A stretch of 64,000 nucleotides of DNA from contig JAEUHM010000044.1 of the NCBI GenBank assembly GCA_016795485.1, positions 186,001 to 250,000 on the forward strand. Reading direction: 5' to 3'. The translations under genes and the position numbers were made by a program. The stretch's first letter is position 1, and each line of letters starts with the position of its first letter. The stretch is from Verrucomicrobiaceae bacterium (GTDB lineage: Bacteria; Verrucomicrobiota; Verrucomicrobiia; Verrucomicrobiales; Verrucomicrobiaceae). The notes under the pieces are model-generated. The model saw only the letters and a list, made by a program, of their open reading frames with translations. It was not told where the DNA came from and made no database searches. Positions 17,659 to 26,376 of this stretch are shown in pieces.

Positions 17659-19287
17659 TCACAGCATGCCGGCGACCCATTTTCCATTTTCGATAGCCAC
17701 GCCACTCAAAGTGGCGCTGCCACCCGTTTTAAGAGTGTAACCCGCCTTTTGAAGGGCTTCGATGCTGGGCTTGGGCCAGGACTTCTGGTGCTCAACGTGT
17801 TTGCTACCCTCGGTATGCAAGCGCGGCGAAGCTAGTGACTCGCTAAACGGCCTGCCACGTACGACACGCTGTGTGAGGAACTCCAGCATAGCGTTCGGAA
17901 TGCGCCGTCCACCACGTCCGCCAATGGCGACCACAGGCTGCGTGCCCTTCGTAATAAGAAGGGGGACCATATTGTGCAGCGGGCGCTTGCGCGGGCCTGG
18001 TGCGTTAGGGTGATCGGGGCGCGGATCAAAGCGTGACATGCCGTGACCGAGTGTTAGGCCGAGCCCATCGACGGTAACATGCGCTCCGAAGCCATCGCCA
18101 TGCGTCAGCGTGAGCGCGGCACTGTTTCCACTCTTGTCACAGGCGCTGAAATTGAGAGTTCCACCCTGCGTGCTCGTTCTGAAATCTGGCTCAAGGATTC
18201 GCCCTGCCTTCACTGCCGCACGGATCTTATCCGCGCATTCTGCGGCGTAGTCATCGGATAACAGCCTCTCCTGCGTCACAGCACTGAACTCAGCATCACC
18301 AAGCAATGTCAGTCGATCACGCCAAGCCCACCTCATCGCCTCCACACGCAATACAAGGCGTTCGCGGCCATCGGCGATCTTGTCCCACTTCAGAGCCTTG
18401 AGGATGGCAAGCATTTGCAGCACGGTAACTCCGCCACAAGCCAGCGGCGGCGTATGAATCGTGTGGTCGCCCCAATCAAGGCGCAAAGGCTGCACCAAAC
18501 GGGCGCGGTATGCCGCGAGATCATCCTTCGTCACGAGTCCTCCATTTTTCGCAAAACCTTCCGCAATGCGCTGCGCGATGTCTCCACGGTAAAATGGCTC
18601 GATTGAGTTCGCTTTCGCCAATGTTTCGAGCACCTCGGCTAGTTCGGGGTTCTTGAAAACCGATCCCGCAGTCGGCGCGATGCCTCTTGGAAAGAACAAT
18701 CGCCTCATGCCTACGTCTTTGGCAAAGGAGGCCTCGCTGCTCGCAATGCGTTTTGCCAGGGCTGCATTGATCTGAAAACCATGGCGAGTGAGCTTGATCG
18801 CTGGTGCCAGTACATCGGCGAATGACATCGTGCCAAGCTCATCCAATGCCAGTTTCAAGCCAGCGATCACTCCGGGCACACCAGTCGACAGCCAACCGTG
18901 ATAGTTCTTGGCCTCAGGCACGCGACCTTGCGCATCCGGCTTGAATACATCATTCGTGAAGGCCGCCGGAGCCATCGTGTTCGCATCCAGCGCGGCGATA
19001 CGCTTTCCTTGATCCATCGCAAACATCCCATGCGTGGCATACCCGCCGATTCCCGTCTGATGCGGCTGCGTGATGGCACCTGCGAGAGCCGTAGCGATGA
19101 GCGCATCCACCGCATTGCCACCTTCTGCGAGTATCTTCGCTCCAATTTCCTCGACGACCGGCTCACCAACGACGTAGCCAACTTCACTCGCCGGTCTCAA
19201 CTCCGCACGCACCCACGACGAGGCAACAAACATACCTCCTGCTTGCGCAAGGAAACGGCGGCGGGAGAAGTGTGAGGATGGCGACAT
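17659..19287 (-). CDS. Tat-exported gamma-glutamyltransferase-family Ntn hydrolase
   Basis: 542 residues from the ATG at 19285-19287, chosen because SRRRFLAQAGGMFVASSW is a twin-arginine signal. The body is that of a GGT proenzyme: GGNAVDALIATALAGAITQPHQTGIGG near the start, TGVPGVIAGL, and the autoprocessing region STQGGTLNFSACDKSGNSAAL. By alignment with E. coli GGT (TTHYSVVDKDGNAVS), the catalytic Thr is kept (the T of GGTL) but the following Thr and His are replaced by Leu and Asn. This may change processing or specificity. GGTs move glutamyl groups in glutathione turnover; in a sulfatase/glycosidase operon the real role is unclear. Folded export via Tat fits a self-cleaving enzyme. Confidence 0.88.
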   Translation of the reverse strand: MSPSSHFSRRRFLAQAGGMFVASSWVRAELRPASEVGYVVGEPVVEEIGAKILAEGGNAVDALIATALAGAITQPHQTGIGGYATHGMFAMDQGKRIAALDANTMAPAAFTNDVFKPDAQGRVPEAKNYHGWLSTGVPGVIAGLKLALDELGTMSFADVLAPAIKLTRHGFQINAALAKRIASSEASFAKDVGMRRLFFPRGIAPTAGSVFKNPELAEVLETLAKANSIEPFYRGDIAQRIAEGFAKNGGLVTKDDLAAYRARLVQPLRLDWGDHTIHTPPLACGGVTVLQMLAILKALKWDKIADGRERLVLRVEAMRWAWRDRLTLLGDAEFSAVTQERLLSDDYAAECADKIRAAVKAGRILEPDFRTSTQGGTLNFSACDKSGNSAALTLTHGDGFGAHVTVDGLGLTLGHGMSRFDPRPDHPNAPGPRKRPLHNMVPLLITKGTQPVVAIGGRGGRRIPNAMLEFLTQRVVRGRPFSESLASPRLHTEGSKHVEHQKSWPKPSIEALQKAGYTLKTGGSATLSGVAIENGKWVAGML

Positions 19288-19340
19288 GGGCAGTGGAGGA
19301 TGGGTAGGCGGACCAAGTGATACGCCAGTTGGCAATAAGA

Positions 19341-20798
19341 TCATTTCCGCGAGCTTTCTCGATGCAGTTGATCACACTTCGCGATGGCAACTTTCAATGC
19401 GGTAGTGATGCGTGATATAGGCTCCTCGTGGTCGGTGATGAAGCCTTCACGGTAGGTGGCACCGCGTTTCTCGTAAGACGTGGCTTCTTTCGTGTCGCCA
19501 CGCTTCAGCGCGGCGAGATAGGGAGGGCGTAGGCCGCGGACATAGCCGCAGTGATGCCAGCCGACGAACCAAGGCTGAGCGAAGAGTTTGGTCAATGTTT
19601 CCTCATAACTGGCGGCAAGGCTTTCAAGGTAGGCGGTATTCTCGCCACGCAGCGTGTTGTCAGGCCAATACGGCTTCGGCGTGGTGTCGCCATTGAGTAT
19701 GGGCAGGCCGCTCTCGCGATGCAACGTGCCGAGCGTGCTCACCTGCTCATCCGCGGACGCGTAGTATTGGACGGTGATCACATCCACAACGTCCTTCATG
19801 GCTTTGAGGCTCGCAATCCGCTGAACGGGATACTTTCGGTCGCGATTCATGTTTAGCTTGTCGCCAAGAATAAGGTGATGCGCGTCGTGTCGACGAATAC
19901 TGCGATGCCGCTCCTCATACCAGCGCCGCATGACGAGGAAGAGGAACGCGCGACTGTCGTCGCCAGCGGCTTTGGCATCGCCAAGGTCGCTCCATTGCGT
20001 GCACGCGGCGAGTTCATCCCACGCCGTGGCCTGCACCGCATACACGCTGGCTGCTTTCGCAGGATCAGCGTGACGTTTCTTCAAAAACGCGACCCATGCC
20101 TGCTTGCCCGCCGCCGAGGCCGGTAGCGACATGAGCGCGTGAACCCATGGATGCATCTGCTTCTGTGCCGGTGTGAGTTTAGCGAAAGCTGGAGCATCTT
20201 TGTCATCTTCCATCGTCCACGGTGGCCCGTCGGTATAGGCATAGCCAAGCAGACGCGGATCATTCGCGCGAGGCTTCACGAGTTGATTCGACACTTCATC
20301 GAGTTGGACGCGAAAACGGTCATCAAAGACATCCATCGGACGCCTCGCGAAACTGGCTACGAGTTCCGACCTCTTCGAGTTCCAGCCCCAGGGTACGGAG
20401 ATCGGCAGATGACACACATAGTAGCCGCTAACGGCCTCCTGCAGGCGTTGTGAGAGCGGATTGTGAAAGCCTAGCGTATTGAAGCCCAAGTCCTTGAATG
20501 TAGCCGCTACACGCGCGGACCATTTCTTCACCGCTGGCGATTCGTCATCAAAGGAGCCGTCCGCCCGGAAAATCTCGCCGCCATAGGTTTCACGAACAAA
20601 GTCTGCATTGCGCGGGCTCTGCCAGTAGATCGGCTCTACGTGATTTGCGCCGATGGAAAGGAAGCGCTCACCCGCTGGCGTGCTAAACCACCACACACCA
20701 TTGTCTTGCGTCACCCTGACGGCAGGAGATTCCTGTGCTTGGAGAGTATGGCTGCCAAAAGCCGGAAAGATCAAAAAGAGAATCAGGAATAGCCTCAT
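19341..20798 (-). CDS. Secreted agarase-like glycoside hydrolase (TIM barrel, GH-A-like)
   Basis: 485 residues with a signal peptide (MRLFLILFLIFPAFGSHTLQA). The opening WWFSTPAGERFLSIGANHV, then FKDLGFNTLGFH, the central DPRLLGYAYTDGPPW and the late FAQPWFVGWHHCGYVRG follow the pattern of beta-agarase-like clan-A TIM barrels (compare GFFSDNEP and QPYVVGWHWF). The usual acid/base glutamate of the DNE motif appears to be replaced (YTDGP), so catalysis may differ or be lost. It overlaps the upstream sulfatase stop by 4 bp (ATGA), which implies coordinated production. A sulfated galactan-like substrate is an inference from context. Confidence 0.65.
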   Translation of the reverse strand: MRLFLILFLIFPAFGSHTLQAQESPAVRVTQDNGVWWFSTPAGERFLSIGANHVEPIYWQSPRNADFVRETYGGEIFRADGSFDDESPAVKKWSARVAATFKDLGFNTLGFHNPLSQRLQEAVSGYYVCHLPISVPWGWNSKRSELVASFARRPMDVFDDRFRVQLDEVSNQLVKPRANDPRLLGYAYTDGPPWTMEDDKDAPAFAKLTPAQKQMHPWVHALMSLPASAAGKQAWVAFLKKRHADPAKAASVYAVQATAWDELAACTQWSDLGDAKAAGDDSRAFLFLVMRRWYEERHRSIRRHDAHHLILGDKLNMNRDRKYPVQRIASLKAMKDVVDVITVQYYASADEQVSTLGTLHRESGLPILNGDTTPKPYWPDNTLRGENTAYLESLAASYEETLTKLFAQPWFVGWHHCGYVRGLRPPYLAALKRGDTKEATSYEKRGATYREGFITDHEEPISRITTALKVAIAKCDQLHRESSRK

Positions 20799-22195
20799 CG
20801 TTTTGAGATCGCCTTGAGATGAGCAGCGAGTCTCTGTCGCATTCGCGCTATACGCTCTCCCTGGGCTGGAACTTTGGCGAGGTTGTGGAGTTCGTCAGGA
20901 TCGCTGCGGAGGTCATAAAGAAGTTCTTCGCCGCCTTCCCAAACGATGTAGCGAAAAGCATCCGTGCGCACGCTGTGGCCGGTTTGTTTCGTGTGTGGGG
21001 CGATCATGGTGCTGATGGCCACCTGCTTTCCTTTTGCGCTCGGATTGTCGAGCATGGTTTTCAGACTGCGGCCTTGCAGATGCTTAGGCTTGGGTAATCC
21101 GGCGAGATCGCAGAGCGTGGGATAGATGTCCACCTGCTCGGCTAGGCCGCTGCGTGCACCAGGCTTCACACCGGGTGCGGAGATGATCAGCGGCACATGA
21201 TTGGCACCTTCAAAAAGCGTCTGCTTGGCCCAAAGGCCGTGTTCGCCAAGTTGATAGCCGTGATCGCCTGTGAGGACGACGATAGTTTTTTCGGCGAGAC
21301 GTAGCTCGCCCAGCTTTTCGAGCACGCGAGCAACTTGCGAGTCCACGAAGCTCGTGGAAGCAAGATAGCCTTGTAGCGCATCTCGGGCCTCATCGCGTGT
21401 GGGAGCAGCGTAGCGGAAAACGTTGTTGTTGGGCCGCAACGAGGCATTCGGCAGTTGCGCGAGGTCTTCTCCGCCTTCTCGATAAAACGGCGACAGTGTG
21501 AGCTTGGTCTTGTCGATGCCTTCAAAGAACGCTTTCGGAGCCACAAACGGCGTGTGAGGTCGGATAAAACCCACCGCGAGGAAAAATGGCTTCTCTTTGA
21601 ACTGCTCCAGTGTGGCGATGGCATCATCCGCGATGGCGTAGTCCGTGAAATCCACCGCTTGCCGAGATGAGGCCGCGTAGGTGCGGTTGTAGCCATCGCC
21701 CTTGGCCTTAGTGCGCGGTTTGTCGTCGGGATCGTTCGCGGCTTTCGCCTCGGTGAGGATTTCGTTGTCCCGGTGCAGCGCGGAGCCGAGTTCGACATCG
21801 AGCTTGGTCTTCGGATCAGGCACGTGGAAAACCTTGCCCACACGTCCGGTGGCATAGCCGTGGATCCTGAAATGCTGCGGCAGCGTCACCACCTCCGGCA
21901 GCGCCTTTCGCAAACTCGTCGTGAGATCCATCACGCCCGTCTTCTCCGGATAGCAGCCCGTGAGAAAGGAGCAGCGCGAGGGATTGCAGAGCGCGAACTG
22001 CGTGTAAGCCCGATCAAACCGCACCCCACGCGCCGCCAGGGCATCCATCCCCGGCGTGCGGACGTGCGCATTTCCATAGCAGCCCAGCGTGGTCGTGAGA
22101 TCATCGACAATGATGAAGAGAACATTGGGCTTCTCAGCGAACGACGCATTTGGAATGAAGAGCGCCAAAAAGAGGATAAGCGTCAGGCGGTGCAT
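20795..22195 (-). CDS. Type-I sulfatase, iduronate-2-sulfatase-like
   Basis: 466 residues from the ATG at 22193-22195, which gives a clean signal peptide (MHRLTLILFLALFIPNASFA). The metal-binding PNVLFIIVDDL and the formylglycine site CNPSRCSFLTG (Cys70) identify an active-type Cys sulfatase. GDHGYQLGEHGLWAKQ matches the iduronate-sulfatase-like subgroup. It hydrolyses sulfate esters on sugars in the periplasm after conversion of Cys70 to formylglycine; no maturase gene is in the window. Its end overlaps the agarase-like gene and its start lies 14 bp after the LamG-like gene. Confidence 0.95.
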   Translation of the reverse strand: MHRLTLILFLALFIPNASFAEKPNVLFIIVDDLTTTLGCYGNAHVRTPGMDALAARGVRFDRAYTQFALCNPSRCSFLTGCYPEKTGVMDLTTSLRKALPEVVTLPQHFRIHGYATGRVGKVFHVPDPKTKLDVELGSALHRDNEILTEAKAANDPDDKPRTKAKGDGYNRTYAASSRQAVDFTDYAIADDAIATLEQFKEKPFFLAVGFIRPHTPFVAPKAFFEGIDKTKLTLSPFYREGGEDLAQLPNASLRPNNNVFRYAAPTRDEARDALQGYLASTSFVDSQVARVLEKLGELRLAEKTIVVLTGDHGYQLGEHGLWAKQTLFEGANHVPLIISAPGVKPGARSGLAEQVDIYPTLCDLAGLPKPKHLQGRSLKTMLDNPSAKGKQVAISTMIAPHTKQTGHSVRTDAFRYIVWEGGEELLYDLRSDPDELHNLAKVPAQGERIARMRQRLAAHLKAISKR

Positions 22196-22209
22196 CGGTT
22201 GTAGGATGA

Positions 22210-22956
22210 TCATGGCTTGGATTTAGCGAGGAGGGCAGCCTTGTTTTTCTCCCACTCAGCACTCGGTAGGGCCTCCCAGATGCGCATTTTGCGAAAGCTC
22301 GCCTCGGTGCCAGCGCCGAGCATGACGGTGTGTTTGGCGGAACCGATGAGGGGATTGCTCAGCGTGATGCTGTGATTGTCCAGTGTGCCGACTACTTCAT
22401 CACCTTTGACCTCCAGAACGACGGTGTGCCACTCGTTGAGCTTGATTGGCGTCAAAAGTTTCACAACGGTTCCTTTTTCGCGCTGCTTGGTGGCAGGATT
22501 GATCTTGTCCGCGCCATACGACGTCAAAAACAAACCACCCTGACCGAGGCTGAGCGAAATGACGTAATCCTTCGCATCCGTGGCTTTCACAAAGAGCGAG
22601 CGATACTTCCGCCCCTCGTCCGGCACATCGTTCAAGCGGACCTCACACTGGATGATCACGTCTTGATACGCGATGCCGAACGAGGCCGTGGCCGGATGAT
22701 TCGCTCCAGGCGTTTCGATGCCGCGGAACTCACCGTTCGCGATCTCCCAACGTCCACCTTTACCACCTGTGGCACTGCTGTTGAAACGCCAGCCTGTGAA
22801 GCCGCTTGCGAAGCCGACGGGCTTTCCAGTGAATGGTGGAGGCGCAGCAACAAAGTCCTCACTGGTGAGCAGCTTGCCGCGTGTGGTCATCAAGGTGGAG
22901 GGATCGCTGGCGAGCGTGAGACTGGTAAGAATGAAAAAGAGTAACGCGAGTTTCAT
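22210..22956 (-). CDS. Secreted concanavalin-like (LamG/DUF1080-type) protein
   Basis: 248 residues. The signal peptide MKLALLFFILTSLTLA is followed by a beta-sandwich with the layout of the DUF1080/LamG superfamily: FTGWRFNSSATGGKGGRWEIANGEFRG near residue 55, QDVIIQCEVRLND, LNEWHTVVLEVKGDEVVGTLDN, and a C-terminal FRKMRIWEA. These folds bind or cleave carbohydrates, and some are 3-keto-glycoside hydrolases/lyases. No catalytic assignment is possible from the sequence. It lies between the alpha/alpha-barrel protein and the iduronate-sulfatase-like gene with 14-25 bp gaps. Confidence 0.7.
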   Translation of the reverse strand: MKLALLFFILTSLTLASDPSTLMTTRGKLLTSEDFVAAPPPFTGKPVGFASGFTGWRFNSSATGGKGGRWEIANGEFRGIETPGANHPATASFGIAYQDVIIQCEVRLNDVPDEGRKYRSLFVKATDAKDYVISLSLGQGGLFLTSYGADKINPATKQREKGTVVKLLTPIKLNEWHTVVLEVKGDEVVGTLDNHSITLSNPLIGSAKHTVMLGAGTEASFRKMRIWEALPSAEWEKNKAALLAKSKP

Positions 22957-22981
22957 CGGTTTGAGGTCAGGAGTGGGGCCA

Positions 22982-24589
22982 CTATCGTGCCGGTTGATCT
23001 ACCTCCGCCAGCTCACGCATGGCGCGGACGGCCATCAACTCGCAGTTAAACCACATGGTGGGTGGATTCTGCATGACCCAGGTCTGGTAGCGGCCGGGTG
23101 CCTTGGGCGTGGACTGGGTGTGGGTGAGCGTGGAGGCGAGCGCTTTGGCTTTTTCGAGGTGGAGCAGGTCGTTGGTAGCGCGATACGCGGCGAGATACAT
23201 GCGGATGAGTTTCGCGCTGCTGGCACAGACGGGGGCCCAACAGCGGTATTGCTCGAGCACACACGGGAGCATCCATCGCTTCGTGCGTGATGCGGCATTG
23301 CCGTCGTCATTCTGCTTGTTGGGCGAGTCCGTGGGCGGTTGTGACCACATCACGAACTGATCCTCGGCGAATCGGATCAAATCGAGTGCGAGTTGGCGCT
23401 TAGCGGCATCATTTGGGGACGTTTCGAGCAGATGAATGGCGAAATCGCCTGCCTCGTGCTTCGTGAGGTTTTCATACGGTGGCTGTGGCTGGACGTCCTC
23501 GAACTGTCCCTGCCAGTTCCAAGTCCGCACCGGGTTCTTCATCATCCAGGCGATGGCGTTGTCACGCACCTCATCGAAGCGGTGATTCTTGGTGACCAGA
23601 GCGAGCCGCTCCAGGAACTCGATCACAAGCGTGGGGATGAGCACGTTGTCCGCCACGGCTTTTCCATCGCTTGGCGTGACAAAGAGCAGCCAACTACCAT
23701 CTTCACGCTGCTGCATCGCATAGGTTTCGGCGATGCGCTTGGCGGCATCAAGATACTTCGAGTCCTTGGTAGCGGCATAAACGTCGAGAAAATAGCCGCC
23801 GCCTTCCGCGCCGCAGTTCGTCATGTAGTTCGCGGGGTTCATGTGTCCCTTCATGCGGTCGGCAAACTTCGACGGATGATAGGTCGGCGGATGATAAGCC
23901 CATGCGCTGTCTGCGGAGAAACACATCGCGAGCAGATAATCGGCCGCGCGGCGGCCGGCCTCCAACGCGTCCGCAGCATCTGCAGGCGCAGGCGATTGCG
24001 TGGCATAGATGGCGAGCGCATCCGCCGCCGCACCAATGATCTTCGACGGGTAACGATACAGATGAAATTGCTCGTCCGGCACGCCAGTGGTGAACCAGCA
24101 TTTCAAATCGGGCGAATGAACCAGCGTATCAAGCGCAGTGCGGGCACTTTCCCGCCAGGGCATCGCCGGTGCGGAATAGGACTTTGGAATCACCGAAGCG
24201 CGATGGAAGCTGTGCGTCATCGGCTCGCCTATCTCGCGTCCGTTTGCATCCAGGCCACGAATCGTCAGCGTGGCTTTACCAATGCTCAGCCGCTTCCAGA
24301 TCGGTGCGAGCGAGGCAGTCGGCTTGTCTGCGGTGAATGTGACCGCCTCACCTTTGACTGGCTGAATACTGAAACGGTAGGCTTGGGCCTCGGGCACCGC
24401 CTTGAAGTCAAAAGACGGCGCGAACTGAAACTGCACGGCACGCTGATTCCAAAACGGCGCGCCCTCCCGCACTGGTGTGGCGCTCTCCTCTATGGCGCGC
24501 TGGCGCAGATCGGCGTCAATTGTCACCTGATCGCCCGCGAGGACGATTGTGCCCAACGTGAGGTAAGTGACTGAGATGAGGAGTTTCAT
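22982..24589 (-). CDS. Secreted (alpha/alpha)-barrel protein, lyase/hydrolase-like
   Basis: 535 residues from the ATG at 24587-24589; its ATGA overlap with the upstream sulfatase and the signal peptide (MKLLISVTYLTLGTIVLAGD) fix the start. Residues about 60-140 are beta-rich (FRFSIQ/GKATLTIRGLDANG, fibronectin-like). The rest is a helical toroid with NPANYMTNCGAEGGGYFLDVYAATKDSKYLDAAKRIAETY and QQREDGSWLLFVTP, the repeat style of glycoside hydrolase or polysaccharide lyase alpha/alpha barrels. I cannot assign a CAZy family. In context it probably acts on the same sulfated or acidic polysaccharide as its neighbours. Confidence 0.65.
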   Translation of the reverse strand: MKLLISVTYLTLGTIVLAGDQVTIDADLRQRAIEESATPVREGAPFWNQRAVQFQFAPSFDFKAVPEAQAYRFSIQPVKGEAVTFTADKPTASLAPIWKRLSIGKATLTIRGLDANGREIGEPMTHSFHRASVIPKSYSAPAMPWRESARTALDTLVHSPDLKCWFTTGVPDEQFHLYRYPSKIIGAAADALAIYATQSPAPADAADALEAGRRAADYLLAMCFSADSAWAYHPPTYHPSKFADRMKGHMNPANYMTNCGAEGGGYFLDVYAATKDSKYLDAAKRIAETYAMQQREDGSWLLFVTPSDGKAVADNVLIPTLVIEFLERLALVTKNHRFDEVRDNAIAWMMKNPVRTWNWQGQFEDVQPQPPYENLTKHEAGDFAIHLLETSPNDAAKRQLALDLIRFAEDQFVMWSQPPTDSPNKQNDDGNAASRTKRWMLPCVLEQYRCWAPVCASSAKLIRMYLAAYRATNDLLHLEKAKALASTLTHTQSTPKAPGRYQTWVMQNPPTMWFNCELMAVRAMRELAEVDQPAR

Positions 24590-25884
24590 GATTTGGTGGG
24601 AGCTATTTTGATGGCACTGAGCTTGTCCCATTGTTGCCATTTTGCTTGGAGCTGACGTGTGATGATGGGACGCTTCTGGCTGAGGTCGGTGGTTTCGTTG
24701 GGATCTGTGCGCACGTTGAAGAGACCGCTGTCAGGGCCGACACGCACGAACTTCAGGTCACCATCGCGAATGGCGAAGTTGGTGCCGGACATTTTGAAGC
24801 ACAGTGGCTCACCCTTAGGTTTTTCGGCCTTCCCATCGAGCCACGGGAGCAAGTTGAGGCCGTCGAACTTCTGCGTGTCGGGAGGCGTGATGTTGGCAAC
24901 CGCAAGCAGCGTGGGCAGGAGGTCGAGTGTGCAGATGGGATCATCGATGACGCGACCGGCGGGCCAGCGGGACTTCCACTGCGCCATGAACGGCACGCGG
25001 ATGCCGCCTTCCCAACATTGCGTCTTGCTACCTCTCAACGGGCTGTTGCTGCCGCCATTTTCCGAGCTGCCTTTGATGAGTGCCGCTCCATTGTCAGAGA
25101 CGAAGAGCACGAGAGTTTGCTCTTCTTTGCCACTTTCGCGCACGGCGTTCATCACACGGCCCACGGCGGCGTCGAGCGCGAGCATCATGGCCATGTTTTT
25201 CTGCCGCGAGGGAGGCGAAAGTTGCGCGGTCTTTCTCAAATACTCGTCCGGAACCTGCAGCGGCGTGTGCGTGGCGTTGAATGCGAGATAAATGAAGAAG
25301 GGCTTCTCTGCGGGCTTGCGGATAATCGCTGCGGCCTCATCGGCGAGCGCGAAGGTGAGGTAGTCTGTCAACTCACCTCTCTTGCGACCGCGCATGATGG
25401 GACCCCATTCGTTGTCCTCGGCCTGGAAGTAGTCGTGCATGCCACTGAGGAAGCCGAAGAAGGTGTCGAAACCACGCGCCTGGGGCTCAAAGCCTAGCCC
25501 CTCTCCAAGATGCCACTTACCAAGCGCGGCGGTGCGATACCCGGCCTCGTGCAGGTAGTTAGAAATCAGGGGATGGTCCTGCGGCAAGCCCATCGTGGCT
25601 CCATGCGAGGGATTGCCGACATACGGAAGGATATGCGCAGGATAGCGGCCAGACAGAATCGCCGCACGGGACGGTCCACACACCGGTGCCATGACGTAGC
25701 CGCTCCTGAACCGAGTTCCGCTCGCTGCAATCCCATCGAGATGGGGTGTCATCACTTCCTTGTTCCCATAACACGACAAATCGCCGTAACCGACGTCATC
25801 GCCAACGATCAGTATAATGTTAGGCGACAACGCAAAAAGCGAAGAGCAGAAACCAGAAAGTAGAACAAAAAAGCGACACAACAT
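24586..25884 (-). CDS. Type-I sulfatase, arylsulfatase A-like
   Basis: 432 residues: signal peptide MLCRFFVLLSGFCSSLFA, metal site PNIILIVGDDVGYGDLSCYG, and formylglycine motif CGPSRAAILSGR (Cys69). GGSNSPLRGSKTQCWEGGIRVPF is the conserved arylsulfatase A/N-acetylgalactosamine-sulfatase segment. It is predicted to desulfate a polysaccharide outside the cytoplasm. It is the first gene of the minus-strand run that extends through the MFS transporter. The promoter should lie within 25885-26376, where I see no confident motif. It overlaps the alpha/alpha-barrel gene by 4 bp. Confidence 0.95.
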   Translation of the reverse strand: MLCRFFVLLSGFCSSLFALSPNIILIVGDDVGYGDLSCYGNKEVMTPHLDGIAASGTRFRSGYVMAPVCGPSRAAILSGRYPAHILPYVGNPSHGATMGLPQDHPLISNYLHEAGYRTAALGKWHLGEGLGFEPQARGFDTFFGFLSGMHDYFQAEDNEWGPIMRGRKRGELTDYLTFALADEAAAIIRKPAEKPFFIYLAFNATHTPLQVPDEYLRKTAQLSPPSRQKNMAMMLALDAAVGRVMNAVRESGKEEQTLVLFVSDNGAALIKGSSENGGSNSPLRGSKTQCWEGGIRVPFMAQWKSRWPAGRVIDDPICTLDLLPTLLAVANITPPDTQKFDGLNLLPWLDGKAEKPKGEPLCFKMSGTNFAIRDGDLKFVRVGPDSGLFNVRTDPNETTDLSQKRPIITRQLQAKWQQWDKLSAIKIAPTKS

Positions 25885-26376
25885 TGAAGGATGTCATACG
25901 ATGCGGCTAGCCCAACATTCCGGCAAAGAATATGCGCATTCTGGGAGCGGTGCGGACACCAAAAGATGAGTGCCTATATTTCGCCGGACAGCTGCGGATA
26001 TCGTCAAAGCTCCCGCCGGGATGCGCTTCCGTCCTATTTACGACGCGCAGCTCCTTGGACGCAAAACCCCCAAGGTTGAGATTAGGGACGCTGTCTGCGT
26101 GTACCGAATGCAGGAATGGCTACTGCAGCAGTTCTGCGACGAGTTGCTCCATCATCGACTTTTCACTTTCAAGAAGCAAACGACATGGCGTCCGATTGAC
26201 CAATTCCGCGAGCTGAGAGATATTGGGTGGGCAAGGTTCGCTATATTTACGAAGTGTCCGACGGTTTCTGATTCGTGGATCGGGAGTCGGGATTTTGATA
26301 ACACACCACTTCTTGCTTTCGACTAGAGGGCGCTCTTCGACCCAAAGTTGCTCAACACATCAGCGCTAGAAGCGAT
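25885..26376. other. Intergenic stretch without a convincing gene
   Basis: 492 bp between the sulfatase start and the transglutaminase stop. Plus-strand frames at 25932-26216 and 25970-26326 overlap each other in different phases and show no family resemblance. The latter (118 codons, internal start at MRFRPIYDAQLLGR) is the better candidate if any small gene is present. The region must contain the promoter for the sulfatase operon on the minus strand. Confidence 0.5.

Noticed and set aside
23393..24574. 393-codon plus-strand frame opposite the alpha/alpha-barrel gene
   Set aside because: Arg/His-rich low-complexity translation, no recognisable motif, and fully covered by a convincing minus-strand gene.
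25970..26326. 118-codon plus-strand frame in the gap before the sulfatase cluster
   Set aside because: No domain, signal or membrane segment, and an overlapping frame in another phase is equally open. Not enough to call a gene.
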